64,000 nucleotides of DNA from Ichthyophis bannanicus (GCA_033557465.1 JAWIIG010000038.1:496001-560000), one strand, 5' to 3'; positions 30,861-42,589 are shown, counted from the first letter of the stretch. Notes: generated by a model not told the origin, from the letters alone. A program made the numbers and translations.

Positions 30861-32130
30861 GGTACCCAAAAACAACAGGAATTATTTTTTAAAAGCTATT
30901 TATTTCAAATTCTTTACAAAACAACCTTATCCCCTTCAAAATACTCTCCATTACAACTGATACATTTGTCCCACCGGTGCTTCCACTGTTCAAAACATTT
31001 TTTGTAGTCATCTTTAGAAACGGCTGACAGCTCCTCCCTCCTTTTTTTCTTGACTTCTTCAATGTTGTCAAATCGGTGTCCTTTCATGCCCCTTTTCATG
31101 CGTGGAAATAAGAAAATGTCGCGCGGAACCATGCAATTTTTAGCCAAAAACTGTCTAACAGAGATGGCTGTGTGTGCAGGTGCGTTGTCGTGGTGGAAGA
31201 ACCAGTCTCCTGTCTGCCACAAATCGGGTCTTTTTTGACGAACACTGTTGCGCAATCTTCTTAAAACTTCCAAATAAAAGGTTTGATTGACGGTCTGACC
31301 TGGGGGAACAAACTCTGAATGAACTACCCCCTTGGCATCAAAAAAGCAAATCAGCATTGTTTTGATGTTTGATTTGACTTGACGACATTTTTTTGGACGG
31401 GGTGACGTTGACGTCTTCCATTGGCTTGACTGTTGCTTTGTTTCTGGGTCGTAACCATAGCACCATGACTTATCACCTGTAATGAACTTTGACAGAAAAT
31501 CTGGATCAGTTTCAAGCTGTTTCAAAACACGACATGTTTCAACTCGATGTTCCTTTTGATTGTCAGTCAGAACCCGAGGAACAAACTTGGCAGCAACCCT
31601 TTTCATTCCAAAATCTTCCGTTAAAATTCGCTGAACCGAGCTCCAAGATAACCCACTAATCTCTGACAGTTGATCAATTGTCTGTCGACGGTCTGTGAGC
31701 ACAAGCTCTCTAAGTTTTTCAATATTTTCGTCGATTCGGGCAGTTGATGGATGCCCAGAACGAGGTTTGTCATCAATCGACATGTCGCCATTTTTAAACC
31801 GAGCAAACCACTGGTACACTTGACTTTTTCCCATAGCGTCATCTTGATAAGCTGTTTTCAACATTAAAACAGTTTCAGCAGCATTTTTACCGAGTAGAAA
31901 ACAAAATTTCACAGCTGCACGTTGTTCACTTAAACTTGTCATCATAAAAAAAAAACAATAACAAAACAGCGCTAGCAAAAACAATCACTGCAGATGAACA
32001 GAACAAGCCAGGTCGACAACACAGGTGGCACTGAACTGACAATGAGTTGCACTATACACGCCTAGCGGCAGAAGTGCGTACTACACATGCTCCGCCCACG
32101 GCAATGTTATTCCTGTTTTTTTTGGGTACC
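30861..32130 (-). mobile_element. mariner-type DNA transposon
   Basis: GGTACCCAAAAACAACAGG (left, 30861-30884) and the reverse complement of 32107-32130 (GGTACCCAAAAAAAACAGG) match at 22 of 24 positions, giving terminal inverted repeats around a single transposase gene. The outermost few bases at each end differ, so the exact TA-flanked termini are not fixed. The unit is 1.27 kb, the normal size for mariner. Confidence 0.85.
30914..31984 (-). CDS. mariner transposase with in-frame deletion in catalytic domain
   Basis: 356 residues from the first Met; the family start is more likely at MTSLSEQRAAVKFC, 15 residues later. The N-terminal half has two helix-turn-helix motifs (SQVYQWFARFKNGD; TIDQLSEISGLSWSSVQRIL) typical of HTH_48/mariner. 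Catalytic residues: Asp in TGDKSWCYGYD, Asp in FFHHDNAPAHTA, and a candidate third Asp in VPRDIFLFPRMK. Between the second and third Asp there are 22 residues instead of the 34 of the D,D34D family, because the block that normally holds HPPYSPDL is absent (12 codons, in frame). The frame is otherwise uninterrupted. The enzyme is probably inactive. Confidence 0.85.
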   Translation of the reverse strand: MFLLALFCYCFFFMMTSLSEQRAAVKFCFLLGKNAAETVLMLKTAYQDDAMGKSQVYQWFARFKNGDMSIDDKPRSGHPSTARIDENIEKLRELVLTDRRQTIDQLSEISGLSWSSVQRILTEDFGMKRVAAKFVPRVLTDNQKEHRVETCRVLKQLETDPDFLSKFITGDKSWCYGYDPETKQQSSQWKTSTSPRPKKCRQVKSNIKTMLICFFDAKGVVHSEFVPPGQTVNQTFYLEVLRRLRNSVRQKRPDLWQTGDWFFHHDNAPAHTAISVRQFLAKNCMVPRDIFLFPRMKRGMKGHRFDNIEEVKKKRREELSAVSKDDYKKCFEQWKHRWDKCISCNGEYFEGDKVVL

Positions 32131-32139
32131 CCCTCGTAT

Positions 32140-34130
32140 ATATGAGGGTGTGCAGGAGGACATATGTATTCTGCCTCACATCCATTTTATAAAAAAAATA
32201 AGGCCACTAAGAAGTGGCCTCAACCTGGATGTTACATGTGTAAGCGATGGTACTTATATGCAGTATTCTGTTTAAGTGCTGGATTTTTCAAAATCATACA
32301 TAGAAGAGAAGCCAGTTAAAGAGCTGAGTTCTGAACCTCAACATTATGGCTTTTTGAGGCCAGAGAGATAGGCATAATTGCCCCCTACTAGCTATTCAAA
32401 ATCTCAGGTCCAAATGAGCAGTTAGTTTAGTTATGCATGATTTGGAGGAGGTATAAATGCCAACAAGGACATTTTTTTTAACTATACGTGTATTTCCTTT
32501 TTAAAATGGCAAATAGACACATATTTTAAGTCTGGCTATATCACACCTAGAACATGCCCCCTTTAAATCTGCATGCGGTGGATACACACCTGTAAGTAGT
32601 CGTTTTTATAAAATCTGTGCTTACACATGTATGCGCATTTATATGTGTAAATGTCATGCAATCTATTTACAATGTCCTCCCTTGTTTTATAAGCTTGTGT
32701 TATTTTTACCTTTTCTCCTTTAACTCTGCCTTCTTTGCTCACCCTTCCCAGAAGGCATGCTGAAGGGTTCAGTAAAACCTGGTTGGTCCAAGGACTACAG
32801 GGGTGCCCCCCCTTAGGCGTACCCTGCCTCAACATTGGTTATAGGCTGACATAGTAGTGACAGCCTTTCTTCCCTCCCACCTTTTCAATTGAACATATCA
32901 CCTCTGAATAATCCCTAACAATAGGAGGTCCCAAAATGGACTCGTACCACAGTGCATAGCACTATTGTTTGAGCCATGGATTCATCCTTGTAGAATATAC
33001 TTAGTTTTCCTTTGATGTCATATTTCTTTTCCTTGTGCCTGAAAATAGATCATATTTTTTTATAATGGTTGTTTAGGTAAAGGTTTGTATATGATGGTGT
33101 GAACCTACTTACAGTAGTATCTGAGGGGTTTTTTCACATTGGCTGCAATATTGAGATTCGCTATCTTGTTTTTTAATCTTTGTGTTATTTTTTTCTATTT
33201 ATGCGGTAATATTGTATGCTTTTATTCTTTGTAGTATGCTGGGGATCCTGGGTTTCCAGGCAAATGGAGAATATAAATATTAAATTATATTACGTTATGT
33301 TTCAAAGCTAAGAAAAAAAAGTATGAGGGAAAAATATAATTTCTTGTGGACTACCTCATTATAGTGACTTTTTTTAAAAAAAAAACATCAACTGTACTTT
33401 AGCTGTACCACTCCTCCTTCCAATGTACCTTTATATCTTTCCTGGCAGGGACTGCATTTTAGCATCACCTGCCTGCATCATAAAAAGAGTTTCAACAACA
33501 TGAATTGAAGAAAAACATCTTGTGCTCACAATTAATTAGATTAAAAATATCTGTAACAGGCAAAATGTCTCAGTCTTGAATTATCAGTTTCATGTTGGAT
33601 GTCTTCTTCTGATGTAGGCCAGCAATACTGAAATGTTGTCTTTGTCAGAACTGCTATAACGAAAGATCAGAAGAAGGATTGATTTAGCAGAGGAGAGCAT
33701 TTAAAGTTTTTGAAAACATAACTGCAGTGGGATGCTCCTCAGGAAAGGATTATTTTTATGGTTTGTAAATCATAAGTTTTTGTATGTTTATTTGGACTTT
33801 TCAACAGCACACTTAAATATAGATTTCAAATTGAGGGTTAATTTTATAACCCTTTGCTTTAGTGAAAAATGTACATGTATCTTTTTGCTTTGCAGAATTT
33901 TCAAAAAACATCTGCACATACTTTCACTTCAAAAAATATCTCAGGAAAGGTACCTGCATACATTTATGCATGGAAGGGCATTTTAGAGAGAACATCCAAG
34001 TGCAGTCTGGGACCTCTAAGCCAGAACCTCTGGAAAAAAAGCAGACACGTCCAGGTGCAGGCATGATTTCACAAACATGGACGTGCCCAATATGAACCTC
34101 TGCAGGAGTGTCTACATAGACTTCCCAAGA
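32140..34130. other. Unassigned AT-rich stretch
   Basis: About 2 kb without a convincing gene. Reading frames at 33732-34095 are short and overlapping. Some words (TTTATAAAA with alternating GCAT) resemble the MITE-like repeat at 4240. No other family was recognised. Confidence 0.4.
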
Positions 34131-34149
34131 ATAGCATTTCGGACCCTGG

Positions 34150-34330
34150 ACGTCTAGGAATAACTTAATGGTTAAAGTAGTGGGCTAGGACCAGGGAAAC
34201 CCGGGTTCAAATCTCACCGCTGCTATCATTGTGATTGTGCTGAGTACTGGGAATGATGGAGCGCTATCTTCTCTACACCCTCTGGATGTTGTTCACCCTA
34301 AATGTGGAACAGGTCTAAATTTTAGATGTG
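34150..34330 (+). mobile_element. tRNA-headed SINE fragment
   Basis: AACTTAATGGTTAAAGTAGTGG (A-box-like) and CCCGGGTTCAAATCTC (B box) are spaced as in a tRNA promoter, followed by CACCGCTGCTATC. The body differs from the 24331 SINE, so it may be a second SINE type. Confidence 0.5.
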
Positions 34331-34510
34331 ACTTCAGATGTGCAGAATGTTTCTGAAATCAGACAGTAATGTCCCGATTCCTGGGAATGAACCAGTCATG
34401 CCTCCACCGTGCCCCTGTTCAGACTTGAACGTTCTGATGCTGGGGACGTCCACAGGGCTCCTGAAATGGCCCTGGAGATGTCTTTTGCTTTGGATGTCTC
34501 TATGTCCATT

Positions 34511-36110
34511 TTCCTTTTTTTTTTTTTTTTTTATTTCCTATTTGTGCAATTTTTACAACAATCCAAGAATACACTTGTACAGAAATAGAGCCACTAACAA
34601 GAAAAGAAAAAGAAGATAACAAAAAATCCCACAAGCAAACCAAGAAACGTATAGTGCTCTCCCTAGCCCACTATCGAGAAGGAGGAGATTCCAAATAAAC
34701 CAACCCAAAATGCAAGAATCCCAGACTAAGTTTACATCCAGCATATACCCAATATTCACACATCAGGAGAATCAAGTGAAGCTTCTAAACGTCGAGCATT
34801 CACGAAGGCCAGCGGCTGGGAGGGCTCATAAAAAATATAAGAAATTGATCGGTATCAGATCAAACATTTACACGGATGTTTAAGAAAAAAGAGACCCTTT
34901 AGCTGCTGGACTCCTGGTCGGAGAAGAAGAAACTCCCTCCTACGCTTCTGAGTGTTCTTAGATAAATCCAGATAAATCCTCACAAGCAAATCACGAAGCA
35001 TCACATTTTCTTTCCTAAAAAATAACTTTAACAACCACTCCTTATCTGAGAGCAAGGTGAATGTCACCACCATAGTGGAAGGGGAGACAGCGGCTTCCTC
35101 TGAAGATTCCAACATGTCAGTAACATTTAAAAAATCCATTTGCTGTGTCCCTATAACTTTAGGAGAAGGTCCTTTCTTCCCAGATGATAAATAGAATATC
35201 TTAACCAACGGAGGATGAGATTCAACAGGTACATTCAAGACTTCAATGAGATAATTTTTAAACATCTCCTTTGCTGACAACACAGGACTCCTCGGGAAGT
35301 TAATTAGTCTCAAATTAGCAGATCTTGCAGCATTCTCCAAATGTTCCAGTTTATTAAAAACTGTAGCCAAACTCTTAGTAGTAGCTTGTACATGATTTTC
35401 CAATGTCTCAACCTTAGCTTGAAAATCCACATTAACCACTTGAACACTAGCAGCCTGAGATTTAACCTCTTCCATTGCCTTAGCTTTATCTGCCACTCTC
35501 CTGGCTAAAGAAGTTACTTGGGGTAATATCACCATACCCAGTGAAACAATTGTGGCCCAAATAGTCTCCAAAATCATTGTTGCAGGATGCTGTAATTCAA
35601 AAGCAGACCATTCTCCATATCACTCGATGCAACTCCAGCTGCTGCTTGCACTACTGGCTGCACGGCAGTTTGATCTCCTGAAGCCTCCACCAACAAGCGT
35701 CTATGCGCAAAGGGTGCCGGCAGTCCTCCACCAATACCTTGGACTTCGGGAGCAGACCCCTCAAAGCTTCAGACTCTCCTGCAGACCAGGAAGCACTCTG
35801 CTGCAATCCACTCCCAGAAGACCACTGAACTCGTACAAGCTTCGATGTTGGTAGTGAACCGGAAGAGACAGTTGACATGCCTGAAAGAGCAGCTGAGTTT
35901 TTTCCAACTCCAGCGGACACGACGCCAGGCTTCCTTCTCCTACAGATGCCGGCAGTTGCGGAGGGTGAAAAAAAGAATCCAAGGGCCCAACAGGAACCGA
36001 AGGTAAAGGGTGGAAGCAAGAGCAGGCTGAGAGGGCTTGTAGCATGCCCTGGCCTTCCGCTTTCTCCCCATCACAAGAAAACACCTCTATGCTCATTTTC
36101 AGACGTCCAA
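34511..36110 (-). mobile_element. ORF1-only LINE, older relative of the 25.8-kb element
   Basis: On the minus strand: a leader and broken N-terminus (36110-35580), the ORF1 core (35577-34855), a 3' UTR, and a poly-A tail of about 20 A (34511-34530 on the plus strand). As in the 25.8-kb element, ORF1 is followed directly by the 3' UTR and tail, with no ORF2. No 119-bp monomers are seen upstream. The 5' end is estimated. It shares the ORF1 family but is clearly diverged. Confidence 0.65.
34855..35577 (-). pseudogene. L1-type ORF1, diverged and interrupted
   Basis: 240 residues aligning with residues about 127-371 of the ORF1 at 27842. Matches include ETIWATIVSLG to QDIWHVVARTE, SANLRLINFPRSPVLS to VKNLRLLNFPRTHYLS, TMVVTFTLLSDK to TLLVTFSLEKDK, and RREFLLLRPGVQQL with FLKHPCKC to RKAFLLLRPHVLAL with LKYPCKC. 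A TGA stop after CLI cuts the last 30 residues, but the reading continues beyond it (YRSISYIFYEP...). The N-terminal Ser/Pro region lies upstream in another frame (36019-35651). Confidence 0.75.
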
Positions 36111-36231
36111 AGCACTAGGGCTTCCAAAATAACCCTCTTTCTAATTTGTGTGAATCTTTTTTCAAAGTAAAAATACATATATAGTTCTCAAAAGTCTAGA
36201 GACCATGTCTTCAAAACAGTATGGATAGGAT

Positions 36232-36560
36232 TTGATTTAATTTAATTTCATCCAACATTTATATTCTGCTTAACCAACACGAGCTCAGGGCAAATTACCA
36301 CATAAAAATACAATAACACACATTTCCAAAAGGTAAGGATAAAATGAAGCACAAAAATCAAGGATTAAGTCTGACCAGCCTGCCCACCTAGAACTATAAT
36401 TTCAAGATTGAGTTCCTGAATACGTATAAACGTTATTTTTAAAAACTTTGAATAACCCTGTTTTCAACTTATCGTGAAAGCAGAAATAAGATCTTTCAAG
36501 TGGTAATTCTGGAGGAAGTCTACTCTCTTGTGTTCTCAGAGACTTACAGTTGGAGGCAGC
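36232..36560 (-). pseudogene. LINE C-terminus and 3' tail, antisense
   Basis: TTTAATTTCATCCAACATTTATATTCTGC is a LINE 3'-tail type sequence in reverse. Further along, the minus-strand translation LPPELPLERSYFCFHDKLKTGLFKVF resembles the 'LP.ELR...S...FK..LKT.LF' end of L2/CR1 ORF2. The element is short and decayed. Confidence 0.4.
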
Positions 36561-37029
36561 AGGAATCCTTAATTTAAGCATATTATCAATAAATCTTCAA
36601 ACACAATGTTTGTATCTTCTTTTTCCCTGCTTTCCTCTAGACAATACATCTTTGATCTCCTTACATGTCCCTCCATGTATGACTCATACGGCAGGCCCTG
36701 CACTATTTCAGTGGTCCTCTTGCTCCCTTCCAGTCAGAGTTTTGTTTATACTGCTGTGCCTCGTTTTTAAGAAAATCTATGCAATAGCTCCGGTATACCT
36801 GTCTAGTCAAGAGGAGGTAATCTTTTGGATCATGTTCAAAGATGCATTGCATTTGCAATAGATGTATAAAATATGATGATAATTTTAAAAAGCAGTTCTA
36901 TGTGAAAAACAGTGTTTTACTGACAGAAATAGACTTCTTAAAAATAGTGTGCAACATGTGCGTACATCTGTGCCCATACTGCCTCTCTCCATGTAAGTTT
37001 ATCGGGACAGAGTAGAAGCATTCCCGGGG

Positions 37030-37720
37030 AGGAATTTGCATTCATACGTGTGGAGGCCTATTCCATTGTCTACGTCCAGGGCCACTGTGCATTCGATCGG
37101 AACCGGACACACAGTGGTAGATGCGATTCTAATCCTGTGGGGCACATCTAGCCCCCACGGGATCCGAATCGCGTCTATGTGCAGGCCAGGACCCGATTCT
37201 GGTCGGCCTGCACGTACAGGCTGCTGCCCGGCTAACTCAAATCAGGCTCCTGAATGGAGCTGCAGCTCCATGGCATCTGGTTGCCATGGCACCATGGCTC
37301 CATTCAGGAGCCGCAATCCCCGTCCGCAGCCAAGTTTGTTCTTTCCCCGCAGCATGCCCCCCCCCCCCCCAATCTGGCTCCCAAGGCCAGGATCAGGCTG
37401 CTGGAAATTTCCTGCACCCCCTCCTACCTTTGCCGCTCCCTGGGCCTACCGTCCCCCAACATCTAGGGAGACTTATTCCACCTCCAAGGTGGAATAAGTC
37501 CCCTGTCTAGTCTGCCGGCCTTGGACATAGAGGGTTGACATCAGAATTAGCCCTGTACTTCCAGGGCCGCGGATTGCCCATTGCCTGCCCTAACTCTTCA
37601 CCGCCCGTTCCTCCCCCCCCCCCCCCCCTGTCTAGCCTCCCCATACAAACTCCTTGTTCATACGGGGAGGCTTCTTTGGAGATGGGAAAGGGGGACAAAT
37701 AGCGTCCATCCCTACTATTC
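37030..37720. other. GC-rich stretch with C-tracts and a perfect hairpin
   Basis: Contains C-runs at about 37360 and 37614 and an exact hairpin at 37470-37500: GACTTATTCCACC, a 5-base loop, and GGTGGAATAAGTC. I found no coding motif. It is likely non-autonomous repeat sequence of unknown family. The adjoining stretch up to 38435 is also unassigned. Confidence 0.35.
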
Positions 37721-38453
37721 GTGTTACAGAATAGACCCCATACTTATGAAAATTTGGCCATATGTGCATAAATTAGACCAGAAAATTTGTGTGTGCCAAA
37801 AGGCCAGGTATAAATATAAGTACATAATTTCCTGTGGTAATTTTCAAAGGAAAAGTATGTGCTTATTTTTGCTTTGAAAATCCTGTGAAGTCTGCATGGA
37901 GAAGCATGTGCACATGTTCATATACATTAAGGGTATTTATAAACCGAACACCCCCCCCCCTTTGAATCGATGTATTCAGAAATGTAATTGGTTCTTACAA
38001 AAAAAAAAGGGGACTTTAGGAATCTTGAAAGCTTGCATCGGGAAATTTGCTGTCTTTGTAATGTTTTATTCCAATCACTATGTTGCTTTTCCTTTAACCA
38101 ATTATACATTTTGACACCCTGACATAATCCTTTTTTTCTACTTTGATTTAGGGTAGTGAAATTTCATATTCAGTAACAAATAGGAGGCAGGTTTTCACAG
38201 TTGTGTGACATCTGATTTCTAAAGTAGATACAGTTTCCAAACTCGCAGTTGCCTGTAATAAGTGATAACAGTGTTCATTTGCAGTAATATTCCTTAAGAA
38301 GAATCTGCGGTTGCCCTCCTGGAAGTGTGGTGGAGGTCATGTCTCGCTTGCTGTCCTGTTTTGCAGGACTATTTGAGTAATGTTTTTAACTGAAGTGATG
38401 GTTTGGTGTTGTGGGCTGAGCTGTACATGGTTCACCTAGGCACATTTTTCCAC

Positions 38454-38649
38454 CTTTGCTGCAGTCCCTGCAGTTGAGGGCACATCGAAAAACCACCCTT
38501 TGCAAGAGAACTGGTAGGGCAGCTTTCCTCTCAGACGGAAGCTTTCAGATGTGAGCTCAGGAGCCCAGACATTCGAGATCATAATGTCTCTTCCTTCCCG
38601 ACGTGAACTCATCAGCTCTGTGATATACTGCTTGTATCTGCCAGTTCCA
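38454..38649 (-). CDS. Candidate host-gene exon 1, unidentified gene
   Basis: The minus strand between CTCCTGCCCAG|TGG and GCAAAG|GTGGAA gives a 196-bp open segment encoding GTGRYKQYITELMSSRREGR, DIMISNVWAPELTSESFRLR and GKLPYQFSCKGWFFDVPSTAGTAAK. The composition is that of a folded soluble protein and none of the window's repeat families fit it. A stop lies just beyond the proposed donor. Exon phase (ends on a whole codon) does not match the start of the segment at 25101, so the two cannot be directly joined; another exon would have to lie between them. Identity is unknown to me. Confidence 0.35.
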
Positions 38650-38937
38650 CTGGGCAGGAGACCCAAAGTAATGCCAGGCACCAGAAAAGAGTGCTTAATT
38701 ACAGATCTTAATTTAATGGCTGGATTTGTTAATTTTGAAAATGTTTGCTTTTGTGTGAACAGTGGTAATGTGGCATGATCAGATACAGTAAATCTGTGCT
38801 GAATAATTCTGTTTATCTGTCTCCACTCCTGTGTCTCTAAGAATGAGCAAATTGTACCAGTGAAGCGACAGCTATGTATGTATGCTCAAAGTGCCATGTA
38901 TTTAATGTTAAATGGTGATTTATTATATTGGGACTAT

Positions 38938-40830
38938 TTTTATTTATTTTTATTTAGCAAGCATTTGTAGCCCGCTCCTTCCAGCGATCAGAAGCGGGTA
39001 GGATTACTATTGTGAAACTGCCGAATCAAGGCAGGTACAAATTTTGTTTACATACAGATTGTCAGAAAAGCACATCATACAGAGTTAACACTTCTTAGCT
39101 ATGGGGGAGTTCATTTACATATATACATAAATACATATATACAGGATAATCTTCTTGGACACAGTGGTCAGGGGCTGCTCCATCTGTGGGTTTAGTTCAG
39201 GTTGAAATGTGATTGGAAAATGTGCGTTTTGAGTTTCTTTCTGAAGTCTAGAAGGTCATTGCTAGCTCGTAGTTCTGGTGGGAGTTGGTTCCACAGTGTT
39301 GGCGCCGCATATGAGAAAGCCCTGTGGCTGGTGTTAGCTTTGGCAGATCTTAGTGTGAAGGATGTTGGAATTGTGGGTTCTTCTGTTTCGGGTAGGAGGT
39401 TGCAATCTTACTAGGTTGTTGAGGAAGGAAGGTGCTAAGTTGTGGATGAGTTTGAAGGTGGTTGTTAGTATTTTGTATTTTGTGCGAGCTGTTATGGGTA
39501 GCCAGTGTAATTGAATTAGTACTGGTGTGATGTAGTCACTTAGATTTTTCTTCATTATGACCCTGGCAGCTACATTTTGTGCCATTTGTAATATGTTTAG
39601 GGTTTTTTTAGGTAAACCTTGTAGGATGGCGTTGCAGTAGTCAAAATGTGGCATGATGAGTGCTTGGGCCACTGTTCTGAAGTCTTGGGGATCAATAATA
39701 TTCCGAATGGGTTGGAGCACTCTAAGCTTGTGGAAAACTGCTCTGTTGGTCTTTCGGAGGTGTTTTTCCATCTTTAGGTCACAGTCAAATGTGACTCCTA
39801 GATACTTTATTTCTTTTTTTGTTTGGTAAGTGTTGTTACATAGTGTTATTGATGTGGGAGGGTCAAAATTCGGTTCTTTGGAGATATACATTACTTCGGT
39901 TTTTTTGTGATTAATTGACATACTACTTTGTTGTAACCAGTCTTGCATCTCTCCGATACATGTCTCCAGTGGGTTGTAGTCTGGGTTTTTAGTGTCTAGT
40001 TGTGTGTATAGCATGATATCATCGGCATAGATGTGGTAATTAATTTCGTGCCGTGAGAAAATTTTGCATAGTGGCTGCATATATATGTTAAACAGAAGTG
40101 CTGAGAGAGCAGAGCCTTGGGGGATTCCCTGTGTTTGTGAGAAAGATTCTGCTTTTTCTCCGTTGAATTGAACCTGTTGTGTTCGATTTGAGATGTAGGA
40201 TGAGAACCATTTTAGTGGGGTTCCTGTTATTCCTATTGATTTTATCCTATTTATGAGGGTCCCATGATTAACTGTATCAAAGGCAGCTGAGATGTCAATG
40301 AATACAAGAATGTACATTTTCTTTTTGTTTTCAAGGCCCTTTAGGAGGTTGTTAAGTAGAACTAGTAACAGGGTTTCAACTCCATGATGTTGCCTGAAGC
40401 CATATTGCTGGTCATCAAGAGGAGCACTGTCAGTCAGATGGTCTTGGAGTTGTAGAAGGACCGTTTTTTCTATGATCTTTGCCAGGAATGAGATACTTGA
40501 TATGGGACGGTAGGAGGCTGGGTCTTCTCCGTTGAGTGTAGTGTTTTTTAGGATCGGTCTAATGACTGATTTCTTTAGTTCTGAGGGCATGATTCCTTGT
40601 TGTAGGGATAGGTTAACTATGTGTGCTATGTGAGGTGCTATGGCTTGTTTCACTGCCTTGATCCAGGATGCAGGACAGGGATCTAGTGGGGAGGTGGTGC
40701 TTTTCAGGCTTGTGACAATGGCTGTGATTTGCTTGGTTCCTATTTTGTGGAAGTGCTCCCATAACTGGTTTTGCGTTGTGTTGTTCTCACTTCTGATTTG
40801 TGGTGTTGGTGGATGTATTTTTAGTTTAAA
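38938..40830 (-). pseudogene. L2-type LINE ORF2, RT domain largely intact
   Basis: A minus-strand frame of 439 residues (40653-39334) covers the reverse transcriptase: ASYRPISSISFLAKIIEKTV, QQYGFRQHHGVETLLL (fingers), VFIDISAAFDTVNHGTLI (motif A), QTQGIPQGSALSALLFNIY (motif B), YHIYADDIMLY (motif C, YADD intact), EIKYLGVTFD (primer grip). It then reads FDYCNAILQGLPKKTL and IQLHWLPITAR (thumb/connection). The last C-terminal part shifts frame after 39334 and the 3' tail is at 38938-39010 (TTTATTTTTATTTAGCAAG). No endonuclease domain remains upstream, so it is 5'-truncated. It is the same family as 11043-12497. Confidence 0.9.
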
Positions 40831-40859
40831 TGTGTTTGCATAAAGGGCAACCTTTAACC

Positions 40860-41094
40860 TTTCCCAGCATTCGCGGCTTCACAGAAACAGCCGCCAGCGT
40901 GAAGGAAAAGGCTCTTCAGGCTGGCGGCTGTACAGAGGGAGCCGGGGCCTCGCGCGGGCTTCCCCGGCTCCCTCTAAAGCCCTCCGGTGGGCCCAGGGGC
41001 GGCCCAAGGGGGGTGCGGGGCCATGTGCGGAGACTCGGTGTGGGGCCTCATTTGCATAAGGTGTCTCATTTGCATAAATATTTGCATAATGTTA
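40860..41094. other. GC-rich sequence, possible hAT fragment
   Basis: GGTGGGCCCAGGGGCGGCCCAAGGGGG and surrounding GC-rich bases resemble a hAT-type CAGGGGCGGC terminus. No partner end was found. Confidence 0.3.
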
Positions 41095-41102
41095 CCATAC
41101 AC

Positions 41103-41646
41103 CAGAGCTACTCAATTCCAGTCCTGGTGGTCCACAATCCTGCAGGTTTTCGGGATATCCCTAATAAATATGCATGAGATATATATGCATTGGAGGTATC
41201 CTGCCAACCTGACTGGTTTGTGGCCCTCCAGGGCTGGATTTGGAGACCCCTGCTTTACATCTCTGTCATTTAAGATTGTGAGTGAACAAGGTACAGATAT
41301 CCTAGACATCAAAAGGGTAGATAGAATGTGTCACATTCCTCCTCGATTCTCACCACCACCAAAAAGTTGTCTAATAGATAATATTTTGGTGGTGGTGAGA
41401 AGCGAGGAGGAATGTGACAAATGCTATCTAACTTTTTTGATGTCTTGGACATCTGCACCTTGCCCACTCACAATCGTAAATGACAGAGATGTAAGGCAGG
41501 GGTCTCCAAATCCAGCCCTGGAGGGCCACAAACCAGTCAGGTTGGCAGGATATCTCCAATGCATATATATCTCATGCATATTTATTAGGGATATCCTGAA
41601 AACCTGCAGGATTGTGGACCACCAGGACTGGAATTGAGTAGCTCTG
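41103..41646. mobile_element. hAT foldback MITE with 8-bp target duplication
   Basis: CAGAGCTACTCAATTCC opens the element and its exact inverse closes it, flanked by CCATACAC on both sides (41095-41102 and 41647-41654), the 8-bp duplication typical of hAT. The two halves are near-complete inverted copies of about 265 bp around a short centre near 41374, so single strands would fold into one long hairpin. The same peptide (LEGHKPVRLAGYLQCIYIS) is therefore read from both strands. Each half has the CAGGGGTCTCCAAATCCAGCC hAT-like word at its inner side. Confidence 0.85.
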
Positions 41647-42259
41647 CCATACACTAACTTTTAGTAAACATGCCTCTTAATGAGTATATGGATAAAGAAA
41701 GACTAAAAGGTTTCTACATTACTATAATCCAGTACCAACCGCCAGGCACATTAGGAACTACTACAAACACTGCCCATTTAGAACCCATAGCAAACCCGCC
41801 ATATCCTAACAGCACTACCAGGACTCACAAAGCACCATACCCTAACTATCAAAAGGCAACACTGCAAATATTAAACCAATACATTTCAGAGAACAACAAT
41901 ACATGACCTACTGGGGAAAGAACAAGTGGCAATGTCAAATAGGAATTATATAAACAGAATACCTCAGCTCAGTTACACATGCACAACATAGACCATCACC
42001 AAACAAGGAATCACAATTTAGAAACAGGAAGACAATAATTAAACTGGGAACCCCAAAAGCCAAACTTGGAATATACAACAACACTGTAGAAATAAAACTA
42101 TAAATTAATTTCCTCTTGTACTAAACAAAGCGCAAAAATTAATGATGCACATTTCCCAGAGCTGACATATTCCAGTTAATAAATTCAAAATAAAGAGATA
42201 TTTTTCTACCTTTTGTGCATTTTTTTTCAGTTGCAATTGTTCCAGCCACTTTCTTCTGG

Positions 42260-42589
42260 TTTCTTTGTGTCTTCTGCTAACTCTCCATCTGCTGTCCATT
42301 TGTCCTTTCTTCTGTCTTCTTGGGTTTTTTTTTCCATTCTCTCTCTACATCTGCTTTAACATACTAATCTTTCTCCTTTTGCTCTTTCCTCATTCCTATT
42401 TCATCTACTCAAAATTTACCCCTCCATCCTCAATCCCCACTTACTCTCCCAATACCCGGCCAATTGTAGATTTTTTATCCCTCCCACACAAAATATTTTT
42501 CCCCTCTCCATTTTACTCTCCCAGCCCCATCCCATTCTAATCCTCCCCCAACACCAGCTCCCTTCTAGTTCCAGCCTCACCCAGCATCC
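42260..42589. repeat. Pyrimidine-rich lead-in
   Basis: A C/T-rich tract on the plus strand that grades into the C-rich array. The reading frames here are of low-complexity composition. The 600 bp before it (41655-42259) show nothing I can assign. Confidence 0.5.

Noticed and set aside
40987..41637. 216-residue ORF spanning the foldback
   Set aside because: Both halves encode the same peptide read from opposite arms of the palindrome; it is a MITE, not a gene.
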